A DNA stretch of 64,000 nt from Polaromonas sp. A23 (lineage in GTDB: Bacteria > Pseudomonadota > Gammaproteobacteria > Burkholderiales > Burkholderiaceae_C): positions 1-64,000 of the forward strand of contig NZ_MUNO01000002.1 of assembly GCF_002001015.1 (NCBI RefSeq). The letters run 5' to 3'. Positions 9,841 to 17,601 of the stretch are shown here, piece after piece; positions within the stretch are counted from its first letter, which is position 1; each line of letters starts with the position of its first letter. A program made the translations under genes and the position numbers. Below the pieces are notes generated by a model. It had not been told where the DNA came from. It was given only the letters and a program-made list of their open reading frames with translations, and searched no databases.

Positions 9841-9857
9841 TTGGTACATGCATTGCG
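9841..9857 (+). promoter_or_regulatory. sigma-54 (-24/-12) promoter of the catabolic operon
   Basis: TTGGTACATGCATTGCG fits the consensus TTGGCACG-N4-TTGC with exactly 10 bp between the invariant GG (9843-9844) and GC (9855-9856). The predicted start is near 9868, leaving about 50 nt of leader before ATG 9918. It lies inside the longer open frame that starts at 9753, which argues against that upstream start. Confidence 0.7.
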
Positions 9858-9917
9858 ATAGAGATGCACGACACGCCAATGTGGCGAGCTGATCAAACAA
9901 CCGGAAGGAACAAGCAA

Positions 9918-11372
9918 ATGGGTGCATCGGATGCGATGGTTTTTTTGAATTTTTCTATGCTGGAACACGCGTCTCTGGGCGGCGGAGAACGCAAAGTGAT
10001 CGAGCCCGCAACCGGGCAGGTGATGTGCACGGTGGGAATTGCCAATGCGGCCGACGTGGCCACGGCCACGCAGGCAGCGGCGAACGCGCAGAAAGCCTGG
10101 GTCGCTGTGCCCCCGCGTGAAAAGGCCGACGTATTCCGCCGCGCAGGCGCCTTGTTTCAGCAGCACTTCGACGAACTTGCGCTATACGCCACACGTGAAA
10201 CCGGTGGCATTCTTCCCAAAGGGCAGCATGAAATCCGTGAGGCCATCACGATTTGCCATCTGGCAGCAGCCATGCCGCTGCAGTCCCAGGGGCATGTCCT
10301 GCCGAGTGTGCCGGGGCGCATCAGCATTGCCCGCCGCATGCCGCACGGCGTTGTGGGCGTTATTTCGCCGTTCAATTTCCCGTTGATCCTGACGCTTCGC
10401 GCGGTGGCACCGGCGTTGGCCGCCGGCAATGCCGTGGTGATCAAACCCGACACCCGCACACCGGTGACTGGTGGCCTGATGATTGCGCGCATTTTTGCGG
10501 AAGCGGGTTTGCCCAAGGATTTGTTGCAGGTTTTGCCCGGCGACGCCGAAGCCGGTGAAGCCCTGGTTACCGACCCGCTGGTGCCGATGATCGCCTTCAC
10601 CGGGTCACCCGCAGTGGGCCGGCGTATCGGTGAGCTTGCGGGCAAGCATTTGAAGAAGGTGTCGCTGGAGCTGGGCGGCGCCAATTCACTGATCATTCTG
10701 GAAGATGCCGACCTCGACGTTGCGGCCAGCAATGCTGCCTGGGGCGCCTACCTGCACCAGGGCCAGATCTGCATGGCAGCCAATCGCATCATCGTGCACG
10801 AAAGCATCACAGCGCAGCTGCTGCAGCGCCTTGTTGCGAAAGCTACGCATTTACCGGTTGGCGACGGGGCCACGGGTCAGGTCGCTCTCGGGCCCTTGAT
10901 CGATGCACGCCAGCGCGACCGCGTGCATGCCATCGTGCAGGACAGCGTCAGGGCCGGCGCCAAGCTGGAGGCCGGCGGAACCTACGACGGCCTGTTCTAC
11001 AAGCCGACGGTGTTGTCGGGTGTCAAACCCGGTATGCGTGTGTTTGACGAAGAGACTTTCGGACCGGTGGCCAACATCATCACTTTCGCCACTGATGAAG
11101 AAGCGGTTGAGCTGGCCAACAACAACACCGGCAGCCTGGCTTCCGCCGTTATTTCCAAATCTGTGGGCCGTGCCATGGCATTGGGACAGCAGCTGAAGTC
11201 CGGCATGGTCCACATCAACGACCAGACGGTCAATGACGATTGTGTCAATCCGTTCGGCGGCCCCGGCATTGCGGGCAACGGCACCAGCGTGGGAGGCACG
11301 TCCGATTGGGAGGAATACACCCAATGGCAATGGATGACCGTCAAGGACACCGCGCCCATGTTCCCGTTCTAA
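9918..11372 (+). CDS. aldehyde dehydrogenase (benzaldehyde dehydrogenase-like)
   Basis: A 484-residue NAD(P)-dependent aldehyde dehydrogenase oxidising an aldehyde to the acid in the cytoplasm. Visible: the substrate-pocket block GVISPFNFPLILTLRAVAPALAAGN, the cofactor motif FTGSPAVGRRIG, the catalytic Glu in LELGGANS, the nucleophilic Cys in GQICMAANR, and TFGPVANI near the C terminus. The start ATG 9918 (MGASDAMV) has GGAAGGAA 7 bp upstream. The frame stays open back to 9753, but that stretch contains the sigma-54 promoter and has no family similarity. With the following alcohol dehydrogenase it can form an alcohol to aldehyde to acid pair; the activator type suggests an aromatic or arylic substrate. 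Confidence 0.93.
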   Translation: MGASDAMVFLNFSMLEHASLGGGERKVIEPATGQVMCTVGIANAADVATATQAAANAQKAWVAVPPREKADVFRRAGALFQQHFDELALYATRETGGILPKGQHEIREAITICHLAAAMPLQSQGHVLPSVPGRISIARRMPHGVVGVISPFNFPLILTLRAVAPALAAGNAVVIKPDTRTPVTGGLMIARIFAEAGLPKDLLQVLPGDAEAGEALVTDPLVPMIAFTGSPAVGRRIGELAGKHLKKVSLELGGANSLIILEDADLDVAASNAAWGAYLHQGQICMAANRIIVHESITAQLLQRLVAKATHLPVGDGATGQVALGPLIDARQRDRVHAIVQDSVRAGAKLEAGGTYDGLFYKPTVLSGVKPGMRVFDEETFGPVANIITFATDEEAVELANNNTGSLASAVISKSVGRAMALGQQLKSGMVHINDQTVNDDCVNPFGGPGIAGNGTSVGGTSDWEEYTQWQWMTVKDTAPMFPF

Positions 11373-11407
11373 ACCGCGCTTTCGACTTATTACTTCAAGG
11401 AGACTCC

Positions 11408-11458
11408 ATGAACTCACATGTCGCAATTTTCGCCTCGCTTCCTGAGGGGGCTGTATGA
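11408..11458 (+). CDS. 16-codon leader ORF overlapping the alcohol dehydrogenase start
   Basis: A short frame encoding MNSHVAIFASLPEGAV, preceded by AAGGAGA (11397-11403) at good spacing. Its TGA overlaps the next gene's ATG as ATGA. The dehydrogenase ATG lacks a strong ribosome site of its own apart from GAGGGGG inside this ORF, so translational coupling is likely. It is probably not a functional peptide; it may instead be the remnant of an older gene start. Confidence 0.4.
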   Translation: MNSHVAIFASLPEGAV

Positions 11459-12222
11459 GCTTGCAGGGAAAGACCGTTGTGGTTACCGGCACGTCGTCCG
11501 GGATCGGTGCCGAGGTGGCCCGGCTCGCGCGCTTCCAGGGTGCCAAAGTCATCGGCATGGACCGCAATGATCCAAGCCTGACCCTGGACGGTTTCATCAA
11601 GGCCGATCTTGGCACGCCTGCCGCCATTGACGCCGCTGTGGCTCAACTGCCGGAACGCATCGACGCCCTTTGCAATATCGCCGGCGTACCCGGCACGGCG
11701 GACGGTGAGCTGGTGGCGCGGGTGAACTACCTGGGCCTGAGGCATCTGACAGAAAAGGTGCTGGCACGCATGCCGCACGGCGGCAGCATCGTCAACGTGG
11801 CTTCCATTCTGGGAGCCGAATGGCCGCAGCGGCTCACCGAGCACAAGGCACTGGCGGCAGCCAAGGGCTTTGAGGCCGGCGCGGCGTGGTTGAAGAGCCA
11901 CCCGGTTCCGCAGGCAACCTGCTACCAGTATTTCAAGGAAGCCTTGATTGTCTGGAATGCCACCCAATCGCAGGAGTGGTTTCTGGGCAAAGGGGTGCGC
12001 ATGAACTGTGTGGCACCCGGCCCGGTGTTCACGCCGATTCTGGGTGACTTCGTGGCCATGCTGGGCCAGGAGCGGGTCCAGGCCGATGCCCATCGGATGC
12101 TGCGACCCGGCTTCGCTGACGAAATCGCTCCCGTGATTGCCTGGCTGTGCAGCGACGCGGCGCGCTGGGTCAGCGGCGCCAACATTCCCGTCGATGGCGG
12201 CCTGGCCTCGACTTACCTCTGA
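11455..12222 (+). CDS. short-chain dehydrogenase (coniferyl-alcohol dehydrogenase-like)
   Basis: A 255-residue classical-size SDR. TGTSSGIG near the N terminus is the nucleotide-binding glycine motif, and YQYFK supplies the YxxxK catalytic pair. The long insertion between the substrate-side Ser region and the Tyr, and the C-terminal VAPGPVFTPILGDF, resemble the coniferyl-alcohol dehydrogenase / 3-alpha-hydroxysteroid dehydrogenase branch. It likely oxidises an (aryl) alcohol for the aldehyde dehydrogenase just upstream. A diverged copy of its last 70 residues survives at 20044-20257. Confidence 0.88.
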   Translation: MSLQGKTVVVTGTSSGIGAEVARLARFQGAKVIGMDRNDPSLTLDGFIKADLGTPAAIDAAVAQLPERIDALCNIAGVPGTADGELVARVNYLGLRHLTEKVLARMPHGGSIVNVASILGAEWPQRLTEHKALAAAKGFEAGAAWLKSHPVPQATCYQYFKEALIVWNATQSQEWFLGKGVRMNCVAPGPVFTPILGDFVAMLGQERVQADAHRMLRPGFADEIAPVIAWLCSDAARWVSGANIPVDGGLASTYL

Positions 12223-12260
12223 AACCTTTCCAAAAAATAAACACGATCAACGGAGACATC

Positions 12261-13397
12261 ATGAAATACATCCTGGGAAAAGCTGCCGTGGCGGGGCTGC
12301 TCGCGCTGGCGGGCACGGCACACGCCGACATCAATATTGGCGTGAGTCTGTCACTGACGGGGCCACTGGCCTCGTTGGGGCTGCCGGTCAAAGCCTCGCT
12401 GGACCTTTGGCCCGACCGCATTGCGGGGGAGAAGATCAAGCTGGTTGTGCTCGACGATGCGTCAGACTCAACAGCTGCGGCAAAAAATGCGCGCCGATTC
12501 GTGATCGAGAACAAGGCTGATTTGCTGCTGGGTTCCTCGGGCGTGCCGGGGGTGTTCGCCATGGCCCCAGTGGCCTCCAAGGCGAAAACGGTGCAACTGG
12601 CCTTGGCGCCAGCGCCTCGTCCCGGTGGCAAGGACGACTGGACTTTCCCTTTGCCGCAACCTGTGTCGCTGATGTCCGATGCGGTGGCCAAGCGCATGGT
12701 GGCTGACAAGATCAAGAAGGTGGCTTTCCTGGGGTGGAACGAAGGCTATGGCGAAATGTGGCTGCAGGCTTTCACAGCCTCGGCCAGGAAGGCCGGACTG
12801 GAGATCGTTGCCACCGAACGCTTCGCGCCGCAAGACACTGCCATTACCGCGCAAGCTTTGAAGGCCATCGCGGCCAAGCCTGATGCGGTGCTGATCGTGG
12901 GTGCCGGTTCAGCTGCCGCGATGCCGCAGATCAACATGCGCGACCGTGGCTGGAGTGGCCCCATTTACCAAACCCACGGAGCCGCCTCACCTGACCTGGT
13001 GCGTGTGGGCGGCAAGGCCATGAACGGGGCGATCCTGCCGGCGGGGCCCGTGTTGGTGGCTGAGCAGCTTGCCGCCAACAACCCGATCAAGCCGGTGGCG
13101 CTTGACTATGTGAATGCCTTCGAAAAGACCCACGGCGCGAATTCGCGCACGCAATTCGGAGCCCATGCCCACGACGCGCTGAAAGTGCTTCAACGTATCG
13201 TGCCGCTGGCTCTGAAGAAGGCCAAGCCGGGCACGCCGGAATTCCGCCAGGCGCTGCGCGATGCGCTGGAGAGCGAAAAGGAAATCGTCATCTCGCATGG
13301 TGTTCTCAACTTCACACCGGCAGACCATATCGGCTTTGACGAGCGTGCTGCCGTGATGCTGAAGATCGACGGCGGGCAGTTCGTGCTGCAGCGCTGA
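12261..13397 (+). CDS. periplasmic substrate-binding protein, branched-chain amino acid ABC type
   Basis: A 378-residue type I periplasmic binding protein with signal peptide MKYILGKAAVAGLLALAGTAHA and mature start DINIGVSLSLTGPLASLG, typical of LivJ/UrtA-like proteins that often bind aromatic acids. ATG 12261 was chosen for the signal peptide and the CGGAGA box ahead; the open frame extends upstream into the SDR gene without family similarity. No permease or ATPase genes follow, so it is an orphan binding protein within the operon. It may deliver substrate to a transporter encoded elsewhere. Confidence 0.9.
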   Translation: MKYILGKAAVAGLLALAGTAHADINIGVSLSLTGPLASLGLPVKASLDLWPDRIAGEKIKLVVLDDASDSTAAAKNARRFVIENKADLLLGSSGVPGVFAMAPVASKAKTVQLALAPAPRPGGKDDWTFPLPQPVSLMSDAVAKRMVADKIKKVAFLGWNEGYGEMWLQAFTASARKAGLEIVATERFAPQDTAITAQALKAIAAKPDAVLIVGAGSAAAMPQINMRDRGWSGPIYQTHGAASPDLVRVGGKAMNGAILPAGPVLVAEQLAANNPIKPVALDYVNAFEKTHGANSRTQFGAHAHDALKVLQRIVPLALKKAKPGTPEFRQALRDALESEKEIVISHGVLNFTPADHIGFDERAAVMLKIDGGQFVLQR

Positions 13398-13452
13398 AGA
13401 AAAAAACACTGGACACAAAGTCCGCACTTCCCACAAAAAAAAGGAGACTCCC

Positions 13453-15123
13453 ATGAAACATCGCCGCACTCTGGTGGCGGTAGCAGTCGCGCTCGCGCTG
13501 CCCGCCATCCACGCCTTCGAATTAGATTCGTCTGACCCGGAAACCAAAATCCGGTTCGACTTCACACCCAAGTACAGCGCGGCTTATCGGCTGCAAAATC
13601 CCTCCGCCGTGCTCACCTCGCCGGCAGCTCGCGGCGACGGTGGCGTGACCAATGAGAATGACGGAGACCTTAATTTCAAGAAGGGCCTGATTTCCAACCG
13701 CGTCGATCTGTTGACAGAGTTTGACTACAACCGCAACAACTGGGGCTTGCGCGTCAGCCACGCCGCCTGGTACGACTCGGTATATCTGCGTACCAATGCA
13801 AACACCGGTACGGCGGGCGTGAGCAACTTCCCTGGACAGGCGGTAAATCAGTTTGTTCCTGCAACCAGGGACCAGCATGGCCGCGGCGACGAGGTGCTTG
13901 ATGCGTTCGTTTGGGGCAAGGGTTCGATCGGCAGCATGCCGGCTTCCGTCCGAGTCGGCAAACATGCGCTGCAGTATGGCGAGAGCCTGTTCTTCGGCCA
14001 GAACGGAATTGCCAACGCGCAGGGGCCGGTGGACATCGCCAAGATTGTCTCGGTACCTAATTGGCAGTTCAAGGAAGTGCTGCTGCCAGTGGAGCAGATT
14101 TCAGGCACCTTGCAGGTAGCCGAAGGACTGACCCTGGGCGGTTACTACCAGCTCAAATGGCGGCCCAGCAAAATTCCGGGCGTTGGCAGCTATTTTTCGA
14201 ACCAGGACTATATCGGCGGCGGCCGGGTCTATTTCGGCCCCCCATTGCCGCCGGTCCTGCTGACCGACAACAGCAAGGATCAAACGCCGGGCAACAATGG
14301 TCAATTCGGTGCCCAGTTGCGCTGGGCACCGGCCGGCAGCAATTTCGAGTACGGCTTGTATGCGGCGCGCTACAACGACAAAACCCCCGCTGTTCCGGTG
14401 TTTGACCTGATCAGGGGCAACGTGCACAACGTTTACGCCAAGGGCATCAAGACATTCGGTGCCAGTGTCACGTCGTCGATAGGGCAGCTCAACTGGGCGC
14501 TGGAAGGCTCGGTGCGCACAGATGCACCGCTGGCCAGCGACCCGGCCGTGCTGGGCGGTGCGCCCTTCATGCCACCGTCCAACTGCGATGGTTCTCCCGC
14601 GAATCCCTGCTATGCCACCGGCAAGACGGCGCATGTGAATCTGTCGGGTATCTATGTGCTCAATAAATCCAGTCTGTGGGATGGCGGCGCTCTGGTTGCG
14701 GAACTGGCCTGGAACCGGCTACTCAGCGTGACCAAGAACCCCAGCAGCGTCGGGTTCGGAGGGCTTGACCCCAACACCACGCGCAACGCAGCGGCTTTTC
14801 GCATGATCTTCGAGCCGCAGTATTTCCAGGTGCTGCCAGGCCTGGACCTGTCGTTTCCGTTGGGCCTGGGCTACAACTTTGCCGGCCGGTCCGCGGCCGT
14901 TGTCAACTTTGCCGGCGGTGCCAGCAAGTCAGGCGATGTGAGCATCGGCATCAAGGGCAAATACCAGAACGTCTGGAATCTCGGTTTGAACTACACCTCC
15001 TTCTTCGGCAAGGAAAACACCCTGACCGTCACTGACGCGCGCACTCCCACCCGCATGCTGTCCTATGGGCAAACCCTGAAAGACCGCAACTTCATCTCTT
15101 TCACCGCTTCCCGCACCTTTTGA
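13453..15123 (+). CDS. DUF1302 family outer-membrane protein
   Basis: A 556-residue protein with signal peptide MKHRRTLVAVAVALALPAIHA. It contains many alternating amphipathic stretches and ends in an aromatic Phe (SRTF), as outer-membrane beta-barrels do. It matches the DUF1302 family, in which genes commonly neighbour DUF1329, a YCF48-like gene and an RND/MMPL transporter, exactly the order seen here. The family has no settled function; an outer-membrane channel for hydrophobic compounds is inferred. AAGGAGA lies before the ATG. Confidence 0.85.
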   Translation: MKHRRTLVAVAVALALPAIHAFELDSSDPETKIRFDFTPKYSAAYRLQNPSAVLTSPAARGDGGVTNENDGDLNFKKGLISNRVDLLTEFDYNRNNWGLRVSHAAWYDSVYLRTNANTGTAGVSNFPGQAVNQFVPATRDQHGRGDEVLDAFVWGKGSIGSMPASVRVGKHALQYGESLFFGQNGIANAQGPVDIAKIVSVPNWQFKEVLLPVEQISGTLQVAEGLTLGGYYQLKWRPSKIPGVGSYFSNQDYIGGGRVYFGPPLPPVLLTDNSKDQTPGNNGQFGAQLRWAPAGSNFEYGLYAARYNDKTPAVPVFDLIRGNVHNVYAKGIKTFGASVTSSIGQLNWALEGSVRTDAPLASDPAVLGGAPFMPPSNCDGSPANPCYATGKTAHVNLSGIYVLNKSSLWDGGALVAELAWNRLLSVTKNPSSVGFGGLDPNTTRNAAAFRMIFEPQYFQVLPGLDLSFPLGLGYNFAGRSAAVVNFAGGASKSGDVSIGIKGKYQNVWNLGLNYTSFFGKENTLTVTDARTPTRMLSYGQTLKDRNFISFTASRTF

Positions 15124-15146
15124 AAAACATTACAGAGACAACCATC

Positions 15147-16505
15147 ATGATGCAGACCGCAAAACACTCATTGCTCGTGGCAGCCCTGCTGGCCGGCGCG
15201 ATGTCCGCCCAGGCCGCCGTTACGGCGGAGGAGGCCGCCAAACTGAAGACCTCCCTGACCCCGATGGGCGCGGAAAAGGCCGGTAACAAGGAAGGCACCA
15301 TCCCGCCATGGGAGGGCGGCCTTGCCAAGGCGACGCCGGGCTACAAGAACGGCGACGCCCGACCCGACCTGTACCCCAACGAAAAACCCATCCTGTCGAT
15401 CAACGCCAAAAACATGGCACAGCACGCCGACAAGCTGACCGACGGCGTGCAGGCGCTGATGAAAAAATACCCCGACTTCCGCATTGATGTGTATCCCACA
15501 CACCGCACCGCGGCGGCACCGCAATCGGTTTATGACAACACCTTCAAAAACGCCACCCGGGCCAAGACCATTGAAGGCGGTTATGGCATGGAAGGCGCTT
15601 TTGGCGGCACGCCATTTCCGATTCCAAAAGACGGCTATGAAGCCATGTGGAACCAGCGCACAGCCTGGCGCGGCGGCAATTTCGCCATGCCAATGCGTGT
15701 GTGGGTAGTGACCTCCGACGGCAAGCGCACCATGGCCTCTGGCGGCACGCAAACCATCCGCCAGGCCTTCTACGACAAGGACGGCAGCGCCGAAAAGTTC
15801 GACGGCTATTACCAGTACGGCAAGCTGGTGGTCAACGCGCCGGGCTCCAAGGCGGGCGAAGCCATCCTGGCGCTCGATGGTGTCTCGGATGCTGCGCCAC
15901 GCGGGTTGTGGCAATACCTGGTGGGGCAGCGCCGCGTGCGCAAGGCGCCATCCGTGGCCTACGACACGCCCGATTCGGTAACGTCCGGCATCGGCCTGTT
16001 CGACGAGGCCTTCACTTTGTTTGGCCCGATCGATAAGCACGAACTCAAGCTGGTGGGAAAAAAGGAAATCTACATTCCCTACAACAACAATCGTGCAGCT
16101 TCCGCCAGGATCGAAGACCTGGTGACGCCCAACACGCTGAACCCCGCGCAAGTGCGCTGGGAGTTGCATCGCGTGTGGGAAGTCGAGGCCACGCTGGCCG
16201 CCGGCAAGCGGCATGTGGTGCCCAAGCGCAAGTACTACATCGACGAGGACTCATGGCAAATCGCCCTGTTCGACGGCTGGGATGCCAAAGGCCAGCTCTG
16301 GCGTACCAACTACGCGCTGATGCTGACGGCACCAGATATTCCAGCAGTGAGCAACGTTGTGCTGTGGGGTGGTTATGACATGCAGACCGGCGCCTACTAC
16401 CTGAACATGGCTTCCAACGAGCTGCCCAAGCAGTACGAAGTGCAGCCCCCGATTCCGCGCTCTTTCTTCAGCGCCGAATCCCTGTCCAGCGAAGGCGCCC
16501 GCTGA
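15147..16505 (+). CDS. DUF1329 family periplasmic protein
   Basis: A 452-residue protein with signal peptide MMQTAKHSLLVAALLAGAMSAQA. The sequence (for example LTPMGAEKAGNKEGTIPPWEGGL after the signal) is typical of DUF1329, considered structurally related to LolA/LolB lipoprotein-handling folds. ATG 15147 was chosen; an in-frame TTG at 15120 overlaps the upstream stop codon. The stop overlaps the next gene's ATG by one base (TGATG). The inferred role is carriage of a hydrophobic molecule across the periplasm between the RND pump and the DUF1302 barrel. Confidence 0.85.
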   Translation: MMQTAKHSLLVAALLAGAMSAQAAVTAEEAAKLKTSLTPMGAEKAGNKEGTIPPWEGGLAKATPGYKNGDARPDLYPNEKPILSINAKNMAQHADKLTDGVQALMKKYPDFRIDVYPTHRTAAAPQSVYDNTFKNATRAKTIEGGYGMEGAFGGTPFPIPKDGYEAMWNQRTAWRGGNFAMPMRVWVVTSDGKRTMASGGTQTIRQAFYDKDGSAEKFDGYYQYGKLVVNAPGSKAGEAILALDGVSDAAPRGLWQYLVGQRRVRKAPSVAYDTPDSVTSGIGLFDEAFTLFGPIDKHELKLVGKKEIYIPYNNNRAASARIEDLVTPNTLNPAQVRWELHRVWEVEATLAAGKRHVVPKRKYYIDEDSWQIALFDGWDAKGQLWRTNYALMLTAPDIPAVSNVVLWGGYDMQTGAYYLNMASNELPKQYEVQPPIPRSFFSAESLSSEGAR

Positions 16506-17584
16506 TGACCGGAATTGCCCGGCCTCGTGCTGCGCGACGTGCAGCCCTGGCGGGGTTGCTTGGTTGGGTGGCTGCGGCCACTCTCCCGGCGTGGGCTGCC
16601 AACAGGCCCGCCGTGTTGTCACAGCCTGCCCTTGTCACACCCAAGGCGTCAGGCGCGGCCACGCTGGCCGTGGCACGGGCCGGCAACCGGCTCGTGGCGG
16701 TGGGAGAGCGCGGCACGGTGTTGCTGTCGGATGACCATGGCGTCACTTGGCGACAGGCGCAGGTGCCCGTGCAAGCCACCTTGACAGCCGTGTGTTTCGC
16801 TGACGAGCGAACAGGCTGGGCGGCAGGACATCTGGGCGTCGTTTTGCGCAGCGTTGACGCCGGGGCTACCTGGGAAAAGCAACTCGATGGGATCCAGGCG
16901 GCCGAGCTGGTGAAGCAGGCTGCGCAGCGCAGCGGCGACACCAAAGCCATGGTGCAGGCAGAGCAACTGGTGAAAGAAGGCGCGGACAAGCCATTTTTTG
17001 ACCTGGAATTTGTGGATGCCCGGCGCGGCTTTGCCGTCGGTGCTTACAACCTGATGTTTGCTACCGAAGACGGCGGCAAGACATGGGCCGCGTGGGGGCC
17101 GCGGCTGCCCAACCCGAAAACCCTGCATCTGTATGGCGTGCGCGCCTATGGCCGCACGCTGGTGATCGCCGGCGAGCAGGGCTTGCTGCTGCGTTCAAGT
17201 GACGGCGGGGCCAGCTTTACCGTGTTGCAGTCGCCGTACAAGGGCAGCTATTTCGGCCTGCTGCGAACCCGGGGCGGCGCGCTGGTGGCCTACGGCCTGC
17301 GCGGCTCGGCCTACCGCTCGACGGACGAGGGCGCGCACTGGGACAAGCTTGACACCGGCGTACCCATGGCGTTGGGGGCCGGCATGGCTTTGCCTGATGG
17401 CGGTTTTGTGCTGATGAGCCAGGCGGGTGATGCTTTGATGGGTGCCGCAAGCGGGTCTGGCCTGAGGCGCATCCCGGCACGTGAGCCGGTTCCGGTTTCC
17501 GGCGTCGCTTTGGCAGCCGACGGCAGCCTGGTACTGGCAAGCCTGCGTGGCATGCGACGCTTGCCTGCGCTGCCGGTTCACTGA
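16505..17584 (+). CDS. YCF48/BNR-repeat beta-propeller protein
   Basis: A 359-residue exported protein (signal peptide with a twin-Arg-like PRAARRAALAGLLGWVAAATLPAWA). It holds repeated BNR-like motifs such as LLSDDHGVTW, VLRSVDAGATW, FATEDGGKTW and LLRSSDGGASF, and YRSTDEGAHW. This is the propeller family related to photosystem II stability factor YCF48/Hcf136. In non-photosynthetic bacteria it is found with DUF1302/DUF1329/RND genes, as here. It probably is a scaffold for the envelope complex; it has no visible catalytic residues. Confidence 0.85.
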   Translation: MTGIARPRAARRAALAGLLGWVAAATLPAWAANRPAVLSQPALVTPKASGAATLAVARAGNRLVAVGERGTVLLSDDHGVTWRQAQVPVQATLTAVCFADERTGWAAGHLGVVLRSVDAGATWEKQLDGIQAAELVKQAAQRSGDTKAMVQAEQLVKEGADKPFFDLEFVDARRGFAVGAYNLMFATEDGGKTWAAWGPRLPNPKTLHLYGVRAYGRTLVIAGEQGLLLRSSDGGASFTVLQSPYKGSYFGLLRTRGGALVAYGLRGSAYRSTDEGAHWDKLDTGVPMALGAGMALPDGGFVLMSQAGDALMGAASGSGLRRIPAREPVPVSGVALAADGSLVLASLRGMRRLPALPVH

Positions 17585-17601
17585 AAAAACAACGAAGAGA
17601 C

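Noticed and set aside
9753..9917. N-terminal extension of the aldehyde dehydrogenase
   Set aside because: It contains the -24/-12 promoter and has no similarity to the family; a good ribosome site precedes ATG 9918.
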